Part shown: in pieces, positions 10,268 to 21,848 of the stretch
How the letters are laid out: the number at the start of each line of letters is the position of its first letter
Position numbering within the stretch: position 1 is the stretch's first letter
Source of the DNA: Neoarius graeffei
Taxonomy: Eukaryota > Chordata > Actinopteri > Siluriformes > Ariidae
Length of the DNA: 64,000 nucleotides
Reading direction: 5' to 3'
Assembly: GCF_027579695.1 (NCBI RefSeq)
Contig: NC_083572.1
Span: 11,442,915 to 11,506,914 of the forward strand
The notes under the pieces: generated by a model
The model's database searches: none
The model's input: the letters and a program-made list of their open reading frames with translations, nothing else
What the model was told of the DNA's origin: nothing
Translations under genes and position numbers: made by a program

Positions 10268-10510
10268 TGTGGCGGACGGCACAGTAGTGCAGTGGTTAGC
10301 ACTGTTGCTCACAGCAAGATGGTTCTGGGTTTGAAATTGCCATGGGCCTTTCTGTGAATAATCTGTATTTTCTCTCTATGCCTGCGTCTGTGTCTGCATG
10401 GGTTTCCTCCCACAGGACAAAGACTCTGTGTTAGCCCTGTGAAAGATTGGTGACCTACCCAAAGTCAGCTGAGATTGGCTCAATTGCAATCCTTAGTAAG
10501 ATAAGTAGGA
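10268..10510 (+). repeat. old, degraded SINE
   Basis: A recognisable but highly diverged relative of the dominant SINE (CACAGTAGTGCAGTGGTTAG, TTTCCTCCCACAGG, AGTCAGCTGAGATTGGCT) with internal deletions and a GGATGGTGGATGG end. Confidence 0.7.
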
Positions 10511-10607
10511 TAGATCATGGATGGTGGATGGTGGTGTGGTCATTACCACACCAAGCAGAGTGCCATTAACACCACTGAGACAACACACACACACACACAC
10601 ACACAAG

Positions 10608-10720
10608 TTTGTCTCACTATCCTTGTGAGGACCTTCCACTGGCATATTGCAGTTAATTAATGCTGTGTCTGTGCCTAAACCTGACCCTAACCTTAACCTC
10701 AGTAATGAAAAGGAAACTTT

Positions 10721-10806
<86 letters not shown>

Positions 10807-10937
10807 AGTTTTTGTTTTCAAACAAACAAACAGCAATTTCCTTGTGGGGACCATCTGAATGTCCCTACAAGTTCAAAATTATCAGATTTTACTCTCCTTG
10901 TGGAGACATTTGGTCCTCAGTAGTATATAAAAACGTG

Positions 10938-11001
<64 letters not shown>

Positions 11002-12151
11002 CGAGCTATTTGAAACCACAGGAGGATATAGGCGTGACTTCCAGATACTAATTCATAGATGTATGCATTAGAAGGTTAAAACTGTTGAGATTTCCTGAAT
11101 GATTAAATTTAACAAACAGGAAATAGTTCTACATTCTTATGCAGGATGAAACCAAACATGAATATTATTATCACATTATATATATATATATCAAATGAGA
11201 TGTTTCAACATAAAAAAATACTATAAATAATAATCAGTAAGCCATAATAAATGAAACAAATCAGTATTTGGTGTGAGATGACCCTTTGTTTTTGTTTTTT
11301 TTGTTTTTTTAAATAGTTCTTTCAGGTACAATAAGTGCAGTTTGATAAGGAAATGAGCTGTAGCATCTTACAGAACCAGCCACAGTTCTTCTGGACACTT
11401 TGTCACACTCACTTCTTACTTTTGCACCAAAACCCAGTAGCCTTCATTATATTTTCTTTTTTAATCTGAAAAGTCCTCTCTTATGTAATATGCTGCTCAG
11501 ATACAAGCTTTTTTTTCCCGTAACATTTAATGTTGTGCTGTAAAACGAACGTTTGGACTCTAAAATGTTTTTGTACTGACTCGATAATGTAGAAGTCATA
11601 AAACAGAAATCTCTCACAAAATTTGTATGTAAAAAAAAAAAAATTAAAAATAGGGTGCCTAAGACTTTTGCACACTACTGTGTGTGTATGTATATATATA
11701 TAGACACACACACAATCCCTGTGTCTGAAACCACTCACTACTCACTATATAGTGGACTATATAGTGAGTTCGCCATTTTGTAGTGCTGTCCGAATATACA
11801 GTACAATGACAATTATTACGCCCTATATAGTGCACTCAAAGTATCCCACAATGCATCATAATAAGTAGTGGACAACCGATGGTCACTAACCAAGCAATAT
11901 ATACCATCATGCATTGCGGTTGCACTGAAAAAAAAAGTGTGTTGGGGTGAATGGACGGAAGAAGAAACGGATACATTATAAACAAACATTCAAGTACAAT
12001 TACAAATAGTAAGAGAATAGAAAATAAGCTAAAATAGAATAAGACAGATAAAATACAAGAATAAAAGAGTGCAGAGTGAGGAATTAATCAAAAGCCTCAA
12101 ATTTGATTTAACAAAAGGCAGCGGCAAAGAAGAAAGAAAGTATTCAGACTT
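10608..12151 (+). repeat. duplicated segment, copy B (empty site for hAT)
   Basis: Near-identical to 3401-5355 but without the hAT insertion; the target CTCAAAGT occurs once near 11834. The TATC array is longer (21 units against 5), the AAAC array shorter and a ~30-bp piece around copy A 3830-3868 is missing. The right edge coincides with a SINE. It also contains the truncated left end (11717) of the TIR element seen at 4508. Confidence 0.9.
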
Positions 12152-12518
12152 CATCTCATCTCATTATCTGTAGCCGCTTTATCCTTCTACAGGGTCGCAG
12201 GCAAGCTGGAGCCTATCCCAGCTGACTACGGGCGAAAGGCGGGGTACACCCTGGACAAGTCGCCAGGTCATCACAGGGCTGACACATAGACACAGACAAC
12301 CATTCACACTCACACCTACGGTCAATTTAGAGTCACCAGTTAACCTAACCTGCATGTCTTTGGACTGTGGGGGAAACCGGAGCACCCGGAGGAAACCCAC
12401 GCGGACACGGGGAGAACATGCAAACTCCACACAGAAAGGCCCTCGCCGGCCACGGGGCTTGAACCCAGGACCTTCTTGCTGTGAGGCGACAGCGCTAACC
12501 ACTACACCACCGTGCCGC

Positions 12519-12520
<2 letters not shown>
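12152..12520 (-). repeat. SINE, dominant family
   Basis: Reverse-oriented full-length copy lying between the duplication breakpoint and a TA microsatellite. No target duplication is visible, as expected if one flank was lost in the rearrangement. Confidence 0.9.

Positions 12521-12521
<1 letters not shown>

Positions 12522-12606
<85 letters not shown>
12522..12606. repeat. (TA)n microsatellite
   Basis: Uninterrupted run of about 42 TA units between a SINE head and a foldback element. Confidence 0.97.
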
Positions 12607-12609
<3 letters not shown>

Positions 12610-13212
12610 TGATTCCACGCTTATGGGTACTGAAATGGGGACATGAACTTATTCACCTAAAACCATTTCTTTGTTTACCATCAGGTCACAAAACATGTAA
12701 TCTTTAATGAATGATATGTTAAAAGATAACTTTAATTTTCTGAGATGTAATAAAAACATATTTATATGCCAAAGTCAAGCCTATGAGTTCCAAAATGATG
12801 TCTGTTACATTACTTCTGTTACGATTGTCCATCTCGCGTCTGTTACAAATTAATTACAATCTAGCTATATACCATGTTAATCTTATTGAAAGAATGTGTA
12901 TGTTTATTCTACTACACGTTTATTAATTATATTTGCTAAAACATCACCTTCCTATGTTTCAAAAAGTAATTCTACATTGTTAAAATTGAGAATATATATG
13001 TCCACAACACTTCTGTTACGTTCTGACTTTGGCATATAAATATGTTTTTATTACATCTCAGAAAATTAAAGTTATCTTTTAACATATCATTCATTAAAGA
13101 TTACATGTTTTGTGACCTGATGGTAAAAAAAAAAAAAAAGAAATGGTTTAAGGTGAATTTTTAAAAATAAGTTCATGTCCCCATTTCAGTGCCCATAAGC
13201 GTGGAATCACTC
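12607..13212. mobile_element. foldback element with long inverted repeats
   Basis: The ends are GAGTGATTCCACGCTTATGG and its complement near 13193-13212. The inverted arms extend about 170 bp each with few differences (ATGAATGATATGTTAAAAGA pairs with TCTTTTAACATATCATTCAT). TATA lies on both sides. The centre repeats TTCTGTTACG-like words. No coding capacity is seen. Confidence 0.8.
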
Positions 13213-13239
13213 ATATATACACACAAAATGGAATCATTT

Positions 13240-13286
13240 GGTGACAGCTCAGTCCCCCCAGTTCAAAAATCCTATCTGCGCCCCTG
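13240..13286. mobile_element. hAT terminal fragment
   Basis: The sequence ends CTATCTGCGCCCCTG, the right terminus of the hAT family at 4634-5035 and 33686-36829. It is directly fused to a 5'-truncated SINE. Confidence 0.55.
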
Positions 13287-13503
13287 AAAGACATGCAGGT
13301 TAGGTTAACTGGTGACTCTAAATTGCCCGTAGGTGTGAATGTGAGTGTGAATGGTTGTCTGTGTCTATGTGTCAGCCCTGTGATGACCTGGCGACTTGTC
13401 CAGGGTGTACCCCGCCTTTCGCCCGTAGTCAGCTGGGATAGGCTCCAGCTTGCCTGCGACCCTGTAGAACAGGATAAAGCGGCTAGAGATAATAAGACGA
13501 GAC
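13287..13503 (+). repeat. SINE, 5'-truncated
   Basis: Only the body of the dominant SINE, from AAAGACATGCAGG to the tail. The tRNA head and pol III boxes are missing. Confidence 0.9.
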
Positions 13504-13539
13504 TTCCCGGAATTTTAGGTGATTTCGGGGAAAACCAAT

Positions 13540-13747
13540 CAGCATGGAATGTTTTGCATATTCCATGAATCCACGCCTACTTGCGTGCTCACCTTTGGAG
13601 CGTGCGTAAAGGTGAGCTCCACTGCATTACTTCCGCGCTCGTGAGAACTTCTGAGTTCACGTCAGCAGGATTTGTGTCAATAAAAGAAAAGACAGGATAA
13701 GAAAGTAAAAGTAAAAATCTCCTGCTTATGAGAGCCCGAGAGCAGCC
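13540..13747 (+). promoter_or_regulatory. fam83f 5' flank / putative promoter and 5' UTR
   Basis: Unique sequence between the last SINE and the fam83f start. Base composition becomes CpG-rich from about 13570 (GTGCGTAAAGG, TTCCGCGCTCG). The CpG-rich stretch continues through exon 1. The start codon context is AGCAGCCATGG, a strong Kozak match. No clear TATA box is seen. Confidence 0.45.
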
Positions 13748-14206
13748 ATGGCTGAGTCCCAGCTCGAGTGCATGGAAGACGGCCGGATCGGTCAGAACGT
13801 CCCGGAGTCCAGGCCGGAGTTTTACTACAGTGAGTCGCACCGCGCGGCGCTCGAGGAGCTGCTGAGGAACGGAGACGGTGCCTTCAAGTCGCGCCTGCAC
13901 GAGGACAACGCCAAGGATTTCCTCTCGGCGCGCGAGATCAAAGCCATCCAAGGCACGGTGGAGCAGTACAGCGCGCACGAGGCCGGCGGCGCAGCGGATC
14001 GGGAGCGCGCAGCCAAGTCGGCGTCTTTACGATCGACCTACTGGCCTGAGATGTCCGACACCGAGGTGCCGGTTCTGGACATCGGCTGGCCGAATACCGG
14101 CTTCTTTAAAGGGGTCACACGCGTAATGGTGCACACACACCCGCCCAAAGACAACGGGCCACACATTAAAGAAGTTGTCCGGAGGCTGATCCAAGACGCA
14201 CATAAG
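13748..14206 (+). CDS. fam83f: fam83f exon 1
   Basis: Codons 1-153 of a FAM83 family protein, starting MAESQLECMEDG, as FAM83F orthologues do (MAESQL). FAM83 proteins carry an N-terminal DUF1669 pseudo-phospholipase-D domain that anchors casein kinase 1 isoforms; FAM83F is linked to CK1-alpha and Wnt signalling at the membrane. Visible here are the RPEFYYSESHRAALEELL segment, SYWPEMSD-like text (STYWPEMSDTEVP) and the start of the pseudo-PLD core (IKEVVRRLIQDAHK). The exon is GC- and CpG-rich, unlike its surroundings. The donor is AAG|GTTAGC, phase 0. Length and frame fit a single protein of 500 residues across five exons. The gene follows grap2 in the same orientation, as in human 22q13. Confidence 0.93.
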
Positions 14207-14267
14207 GTTAGCTAGAACAGTTCCTCACACCAAGAAGTGGTTTCTCTGGAATCCCGTTTCCACCACT

Positions 14268-14288
14268 GGGGGGGGGGGGGGGGGGGGG
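14268..14288. repeat. poly(G) run
   Basis: 21 consecutive G residues in fam83f intron 1; length in an assembly is unreliable. Confidence 0.9.
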
Positions 14289-14309
14289 ATCACAGTTATG
14301 AGAATGCAT

Positions 14310-14420
14310 CTCATTCTTATTCATGACTTTGTATCTCATGATTATGAGCTACTATCTCATAATCATGATTTATTATGTCATCATACTATGTCATAATAAT
14401 AATAATAACAACCATGAAAA
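14310..14420. repeat. ATGAGATACTATCTCATAAT repeat, left part
   Basis: Degenerate repeats of a TATGAGATA/AATCATGA unit, related to the longer array at 15304-15868. Separated from it by a Tc1-like MITE and a SINE. Confidence 0.6.
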
Positions 14421-14475
14421 GTCACACTTTTATTTCCCACCATAAGTTGTCAAATGAATAGAAAATATAGTCAAG

Positions 14476-14893
14476 ACATTTTTCTGGCCATTTTGAGCAT
14501 TTAATCGACCCCACAAATGTGATGCTCCAGAAACTCAATCTGCTCAAAGGAAGGTCAGTTTTATAGCTTCTCTAAAGAGCTCAACTGTTTTCAGCTGTGC
14601 TAACATGATTGTACAAGGGTTTTCTAATCATCCATTAGCCTTCTGAGGCAATGAGCAAACACATTGTACCATTAGAACACTGGAGTGAGAGTTGCTGGAA
14701 ATGGGCCTCTATACACCTATGGAGATATTGCACCAAAAACCACACATTTGCAGCTAGAATAGTCATTTACCACATTAGCAATGTATAGAGTGGATTTCTG
14801 ATTAGTTTAAAGTGATCTTCATTGAAAAGAACAGTGCTTTTCTTTCAAAAATAAGGACATTTCAAAGTGACCCCAAACTTTTGAACGGTAGTG
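14476..14893. mobile_element. Tc1/mariner-type MITE
   Basis: The right end is CCCCAAACTTTTGAACGGTAGTG followed by TA, a standard Tc1-like terminus. The body (GATGCTCCAGAAACTCAATC, CCTCTATACACCTATGGAG) matches a common fish non-autonomous Tc1 family as I remember it. The left terminus is not clear. Confidence 0.65.
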
Positions 14894-14953
14894 TATCTCA
14901 TTATTATTATTATTAACTACTAAATCATAATTACGAGATACTAAGTCATAAAT

Positions 14954-15303
14954 AGGGCAGCATGGTGGTGTAGTGGTTAGCGCCTCACAGCAAGAAGGTC
15001 CGGGTTCGAGTCCCGGGGCCGGCGAGGGCCTTTCTGTGCGGAGTTTGCATGTTCTCCCCGTGTCCGCGTGGGTTTCCTCCATGTGCTCCGGTTTCCCCCA
15101 CAGTCCAAAGACATGCAGGTTAGGTTAACTGGTGACTCTAAATTGACCGTAGGTGTGAATGTGAGTGTGAATGGTTGTCTGCCCTGTGATGACCTGGCGA
15201 CGTGTCCAGGGTGTACCCCGCCTCTCGCCCATAGTTAGCTGGGATAGGCTCCAGCGACCCTGTAGAACAGGATAAAGCGGCTAGAGATAATGAGATGAGA
15301 TAA
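14954..15303 (+). repeat. SINE, dominant family
   Basis: Nearly full-length; short deletions in the head (GTTAGCGCCTCAC) and body. It inserted in the TAAGTCATAA repeat. Confidence 0.9.
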
Positions 15304-15868
15304 GATGATATGGTAACTCTTGAGTAATTATGCTTTGTGGTTTCTCACATTTGAAAGCACCATCACAACTTGAGCGTGTTTGATCTTGTTAATATCAAGA
15401 GAGAGGAAAACAAACCAAGGCGGGTTATTGCTGCTATGTTGTAAATGGTAACAGGAACTCATAAATACAAGAACTTAAATCATGATGAGATACTAAGTCA
15501 CAAGTATGAGATACTAAGTCATAATCATGAGAACTGAAATTGCAATTATGAGATGCTAAGTCATAATTATGAGATGGTAAATCATAATTATGAGAACTTA
15601 AGTCATAAAAATGTGATACTAAGTCATAATTATGAGAGGCTAAGTTACATGAGATAGTAAATCATAATTATAAGATACTGTCATAAATATGAGAACTTAA
15701 ATTATAATTATGAGATGTTAAGTCATTATTATGAGAACTGAAGTCATAAATATGAGATAGTAAATCATAATTATGAGAACTCATTATTCCGAGATATTAT
15801 TATGAGAACCGAAGTCATGAATATGAGATAGTAAGTCATAATTATGAGATACTAAGTAGTATCTCATT
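15304..15868. repeat. minisatellite of TAAGTCATAATTATGAGATA units
   Basis: A degenerate tandem array of ~17-24-bp units alternating TAAGTCATAA and TATGAGATAC/TATGAGAACT. The words are partly self-complementary, so single strands could fold. It continues the pieces at 14310-14420 and 14900-14953. Confidence 0.8.
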
Positions 15869-16780
15869 AAAATGGTGTTACAGTGGTGGAAATCATAACC
15901 CACCATTAAAACAGTAAAAATATTCTGTTTATTATTGACTTATAATTTGATCAATCCTTTGAACTGAATGGGTTTAATCCAAACCTCAATTGCTCAAAAA
16001 CAAGTGGGTCTATACTATAAATCAGTAAACATTTCACAGTCAAAGGACCTTTTCCTGTGGAAAAAAAAATTATGAACTAAAATCACAGACCCACTCAATA
16101 CAAATATATCTTACATACAAATGATTAAACAATGTAAGTGCATTATTTAAACAATAATGTTTTGGATATTTACTGAAGCCCGAGACCTTTTCGTTCATGC
16201 ACTGGCCCACTGACAGAACACATTTTTATCAAAATTTTCATTATATTTCAGTTGACGTTGTTTACAGGCTTATTGGTGGGTTGTGGTTTTCACCACTGTA
16301 ACAACATTAAAATCACAGACCCTCTGGATATGCTTCATTGACCCCTGGATTTCCCCAATCATACTTTGAGAACCACTGCTCGAAATAGTGGATCTAATTT
16401 GTTCAGTCAGTGGAAAGATCAGGAATAGAAAGCTACATGTCTTTGAGAAATAAACAAAAATTATTGTACACATTTAAATCACGGCCATGAAATGAATCTG
16501 TGCTGAGGGGGTTAGTGGAATTTTCGTGATTTTACACTGAAAGGGTCTAAAGTGTTTCAGAAGCTGTGGTGTACACAATGAATTCGAGTATCTATTACCT
16601 GGATTTTTGTCGTCTGTTAAGAAATGCTTGTAACTTTTTGTTGTTGTTGTTGCAAGCTTCTGGTACCAGTTATAGGTGGATTTTGTTTTTGTTTTTTTAG
16701 TCAGTCACCTGAATATTAATAATACAGTTATCTGACAAACTCTTCAACCCGATCTTGTGCAATACATTTATGTTGAAATT
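15869..16780. other. fam83f intron 1, nothing recognised
   Basis: AT-rich unique-looking sequence without exon-like reading frames or a repeat family that I recognise. Confidence 0.5.
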
Positions 16781-16792
16781 TGGACTGATTCA

Positions 16793-17167
16793 TCTCATCT
16801 CATTATCTCTAGCCGCTTTATCCTGTTCTACAGGGTCGCAGGCAAGCTGGAGCCTATCCCAGCTGACTACGGGCGAAAGGCGGGGTACACCCTGGACAAG
16901 TCGCCAGGTCATCACAGGGCTGACACATAGGCACAGACAACCATTCACACTCACATTCACACCTACGGTCAATTTAGAGTCACCAGTTAACCTAACCTGC
17001 ATGTCTTTGGACTGTGGGGGAAACCGGAGCACCCGGAGGAAACCCACTCGGACACAGGGAGAACATGCAAACTCCGCACAGAAAGGCCCTCGCCGGCCAC
17101 GGGGCTCGAACCCGGACCTTCTTGCTGTGAGGCGACAGCGCTAACCGCTACACCACCGTGCCGCCCC
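16793..17167 (-). repeat. SINE with 12-bp TSD
   Basis: Full-length, reverse orientation, flanked by TGGACTGATTCA at 16781-16792 and 17168-17179. Confidence 0.95.
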
Positions 17168-17214
17168 TGGACTGATTCAGTTTCATATAAATCAAAGACC
17201 CAGCCTTTTTTTTG

Positions 17215-18035
17215 CCAAAGGGCAATTCCATGTAAATGTCAACCTCACCATGCAAAAATAAAGCAACATGCAATACATCAAAACCACTCCCAGAGATATC
17301 ACCTAGGCCTGTACTAAATAAATAAACAAATACATACATAAATAAATATTTTGATCACCTAATATGTCACTGTCAGTCTTTCTTTCTTATAATGTAAAAC
17401 CCAAGCTAAAATCAACTTTGATCATGTACAATTCTATATTATTGCCACAAGCCACAGAAATGTATGCTAAAATCCACAAAACAGCAAAACAATAGCCATC
17501 TTAAATATTATTTAAGAACTTTGATAGTTTTAGCTGATATTTAGAGAGTTTTTCAAAGGGTTATGGTGGTTAAATTGCTGATTTTCTAAACATATGCCAT
17601 GTCTATTTCAGACGCGTCACATCCATAACGGAATTTCGTCACATCCATAACGCCGACGTTTCCTTCCGAAACTCTGCATGAAATACAAAATATTTTAAAC
17701 AAAAGATTTTTTAATATTCACCTTGGACCCCTCTATCAAATGGATATCTCCATTTCGACATTAGGTTTACAATTTCACAGAGTTTGATAAAAATGTACAG
17801 TCACCCAAGAAAAGTGATACTTTTTCTGTCACATCCATAACGCATCTTTTATTGGCATTTTCTGGCATGCCCTAGATGTACTATGGGAATTGTTCTTGTT
17901 CCATCACTTCTCCAGTATGGTACAGCCTTAAAATATGCAACACCTGTTTAAATACCGGGAGACAATAAAACATGCACTGGGTCATTTGTCGCCATTTTGA
18001 GTTCAAGTGTCACGTCCATAACGCTGGAATTGCTC
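17215..18035. mobile_element. putative element with repeated TCACATCCATAACG motif
   Basis: The possible ends are GGGCAATTCCA (left) and TGGAATTGCTC (right), inverted. Inside, TCACATCCATAACG occurs near 17617, 17639 and 17830, and TCACGTCCATAACG near 18010. The right end resembles the terminus of the foldback element at 12607-13212 (CCATAAGCGTGGAATCACTC). No coding capacity is seen. Confidence 0.4.
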
Positions 18036-18339
18036 CAAAGTTCTTGGTCTTTGCCTGTAGCTATGACCTAAATTGTTCATTAAAATCTTACTTTCTGATG
18101 TAACAACAACCAAACCAACAAACGTAAGACCAACAAATATAAAACCAGCAAGGCGCTGCCACACAGTATGCAGTCATTCAGAGAAAATAAAGCAGCTTCA
18201 GCCAGATTTGAATCATATTTTTATTTGTGATGCGTGCTTGTAGCTTAAACGTTCGCCAGCAACTTTGTCGAGGGTACAAACATGATGTGCGCATTAAAAC
18301 CGATCCTTATCTACGTCTAGGAGAGGATAAGGACTAAGG

Positions 18340-18640
18340 AAAATGTAAAGTCGTCCCCTTCATATCCGTCATACCAAAGACTGCTATCAAAATGGTACCT
18401 TCTGGGGAGACATGCCGCAATACAGATGTAAGTAGGGAGTCAAACTCTTGCGGTTACCAGAGGACTGGCCCCCACTGTAACCCCAGCTATGTAATAGGCA
18501 ATAGGCCAAGGGCTATGGAAACGGAGATCGGCACCACCCAATGCATTAAGTGCCTGGTTAGTACTAGGACAGGACACTGCCTGGGAAGATCAGGTCCTGG
18601 CACGGGAGGGACTTTGAATAATTATATTTAGTTTTTTTCA
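18340..18640 (+). other. unrecognised sequence with a 79-codon frame
   Basis: A GC-richer block with an open frame from 18392 (contains SCGYQRTGPHCNPS and CIKCLVS). It stands out from the AT-rich flanks and could be a retroelement fragment. I do not recognise the family. Confidence 0.25.
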
Positions 18641-18894
18641 CAGCTGATTTATTTCTAAATTATATAAATGTTGACCAAAGTGAAAGACCCCAGAAGGTCT
18701 GGCTCGTGACCAGGCTCTATTCCTTTCAAGAGGAAAGGAACCATAGAGGGTTACTCTATGGTTACTCTATTCTTTATCCTCAGCATCAACTACAAATGCT
18801 TGGTCCCTAAAATGTCCAATATTTCTCTTTGTAACCGTGTAAAATTTTGTCTTCATTATCCGTGAATTTCTTATGTACGGGTATGCAATAGTCC

Positions 18895-19248
18895 ATCCAT
18901 CCATTATCTGTAACCGCTTATCCTGTACAGGGTCGCAGGCAAGCTGGAGTCTATCCCAGCTGACTATGGGTGAGAGGTGAGGTACACCCTGGACAAGTCG
19001 CCAGGTCATCGTAGGGCTAACACATACTGTAGAGACAGACAACCATTCACACTCACATTCACACCCAAGGACAATCTAGAGCCTAACCTGCATGTCTTTG
19101 GACTGTGGGGGAAACTGGAGCAAACCCATGCAGACACGGGGAGAACATTCAAACTCCACACAGAAAAGCTGTCATCGGCCGCTGGGCTCAAACCCAGGAC
19201 CTTCTTGCTGCGAGGCAACAGTGCTAACCACTACACCACCGTGCCGCC
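18895..19248 (-). repeat. older SINE, dominant family
   Basis: Reverse-oriented copy ending ACCACCGTGCCGCC with many substitutions and small deletions relative to the young copies. The left edge is CCATCCATCCATTATC. Confidence 0.88.
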
Positions 19249-20137
19249 TACTTTAGTCTACATTTTTTTTAATTTAACTAGCTAGCTAGCTTGTTACATT
19301 TGTCGTTAGAAAGGTGAGCTACTACCTTTCTAAAAACTAGTGTTGGCAGAGCTTCAGATCACTTAGCAACCTTTGGTATGTGGCCTTTGGCATTCCTTTG
19401 AAAAGCTGCTTCCATCAGATAGCTTCTGTGTTGTATGTGTTGATATAACTAAGTTTCAGTTTTGCTTAAAACCAGAGCCAGTGGAGTGTCACAAAAACAA
19501 AAGACCTGTCAGTCATGACAAATGTAAAGAATGTTTGCCTTAAATTAGCTTTGCTGGTAATGCTTTAAATGAAAAGTGCTTTTTCTTCCTTGTTCTGATG
19601 GACTGAAGTATGTAAAGGGAGTGGTTGGAACAAATGATCAGAGTTCTACATTTGTGACTTGAACCCTTGAACGACACCCGTAACCAACTCCTCAGTCGGG
19701 TTGTTATGGTGTCACGGTTTCACTGTTCGCTATGGTGGAATCATGAAGTCTCATTGTTTTCGAGGATTACCATAGCCAGTTCATATTCCTTACTCTACGA
19801 ACAGGGTTTTCATTCTTTTTGAGTCCAACTGCAACTCCCCAAAAAGTTTCCTCCCACTGGACTCATCCAAAGTCATACTAGAGCTACCTCCATTTCTTGG
19901 CGCAAGGGACTCAACTACACTAAAAACGTATTGCCTGTGTGATCCGGTACTATCAAACACACAGAAGAACATGACATTTTCCTGAAGTAAAGGAAACAGC
20001 TGTCTGTTTTTCAGCTAAGTGCGTCAACTTCACTTCCTAGCCGCTCTTTTGCCACTTAGAACAACAACACGATAAATACTGACAGTATTAGAGATTTTGT
20101 GGAAAAATCTGTTTGTTTCATTTTGTTTATATACATA
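19249..20137. other. fam83f intron 1, nothing recognised
   Basis: Contains GCTAGCTAGCTT and otherwise unremarkable sequence; no exon or known repeat seen. Confidence 0.5.
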
Positions 20138-20139
20138 TA

Positions 20140-20666
20140 CACACTCACCGGCTACTTTAATAGGAACTTGTTCTTGATTCTAAGATTTGGCTGCAGGACT
20201 GGAACCCAATGTGGTCTTCTGCTGTTGCATGCTGAGATGCTTTTCTGCTCACCACGGTTGTAAAGAGTTGCTATGATTTGCTATATCCTTCCCGGCAAAA
20301 AAAAAAGCTCGAACCAATCTGGTTATTTTCCTCTGACCTCTCATCAACAAGGCGTTTGTTTCCACCCACAGAACTGTCGCTCACTCACTCAGTGTTTTTT
20401 GTTTTTCGCACCATTCTGTGTAAACTCTACAGACTGTTGTGTGTGAAAACCCCAGGAGATCAGCAGTTTCTGAAATACTCAAACCAATACCCACGCTACA
20501 GTGAAAGTCACACTTGGAGATCACAATTTTTCCCATTCTGATGTTTGAAGTGAACAATAACCGAAGCTCTTGATTTGTATCTGCGTGATTTGATGCATTG
20601 GGCTGCTGTCAAGGGATTGGCTGATTAGAAAACTGCATAAAACGGCATGTGGCTGGCGAGTGTGTG
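20140..20666 (-). mobile_element. non-autonomous Tc1-like element
   Basis: The ends are CACACTCACCGGC and GCTGGCGAGTGTGTG, inverted, flanked by TA on both sides. The internal words match, in reverse, the element at 42180-43241 (for example TTTCAGAAACTGCTGATCTC on the - strand). It lacks the TIR insertion found in that copy, so it gives the empty site. No transposase ORF is intact. Confidence 0.75.
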
Positions 20667-21839
20667 TATATATGCATATACAAGGATGCCCAAAGAGACC
20701 TTCGTACAAAGATTTTGTAATCAACTTCATAGTACTGCATTTTGGTAGTTTTAAATCGAGTCTTGTAGCTGCTTGGACTTGTATTATGTAGGCATGTACT
20801 GACTTGACAATTTATGAGCTCGAATTCTGGCGCACTTCAGGGCATTTTTTTGTCTCACAGCACCATCATAGAAAAACACAAATCCATCGATCAGCAGTGT
20901 AAGATAAAGTTTAAGAGGAATATCAGTTCCGTTTGGATTAAACATGCATGACAGTAGACTCTTCTGAGATATTGTACATTTTGTGATCTCTTTTGATGAA
21001 ACTATCTTCAGGCAGGTTTTTATTTATGAAACCTAACACTGCTGTATTGCTCACAGTTTGTTCGCAAACCACCGCATACATCGTGATACACAGCAGTATG
21101 ATAAAGAATATTCCTGTTAGATCACTCGCCCCCACTTAGAACCTTGTCACTGTGATAAATGCCAGATTTCTCTTGTGAAAACGAAAATAGCACGGGTAGA
21201 TTGTTTGCTTAAGTTGTCCTTGGTGACATACTCATACAGTATATCAGTTTGGAGGCTGAATCATGAGTCATTCCGAGTGATTCTGAATCATTCTGCTGTT
21301 GTGACTCATGTTCGTTTTAACATCTCCATGAATATAGAAGAGTTATTACCTAGATATTATTTACATACAGACAACAGATTTAAAACTGAATTATTTGATG
21401 GATCTAAAATATAATTGGCAATTTTTTTTTGAAAAGTGCCTTTTGACTGGCTTTTTTATAATTTTTTTTTCAATGGGAATCTGTGTGTATTCTGTCTGCT
21501 CATACCTGCATCGGCAATAATAAGGTAGTGCAAATGCTTTCACTTTGCTTTCAGTGAAAATTTCCAAGTAGAGTTGATTAAACTGAAAGGCCATACAGTA
21601 AGTCTTGGCGGTGTTCACGTCCCAAGAAAATGCACTGAATAGTGTGTTAAAAATGAATTAATATAAAATATGGACAATACAAGTCTCTTTGAGCTGAAGG
21701 AAGAATCTTGGGGTTTTTCAAGAATTTATTTCAATAGCAACTTCTGAATTAACTGCGTCACACATGGATCATGTCGTAAACTGGCCACTCTGGAGACAAT
21801 CTTCATTTATAAGCATGTTACATACACAAATTAGTTATA
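20667..21839. other. fam83f intron 1, nothing recognised
   Basis: AT-rich sequence with poly-T runs; open frames are short and not protein-like. Confidence 0.5.
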
Positions 21840-21848
21840 CCATTAAAA

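Noticed and set aside
13589-14016. - strand and alternative frames across fam83f exon 1
   Set aside because: Shadows created by the GC-rich codon usage of exon 1; the + strand frame has the family sequence.
14310-15868. CRISPR-like array
   Set aside because: The units are directly tandem and degenerate, with no unique spacers of constant length, and the context is a vertebrate intron.
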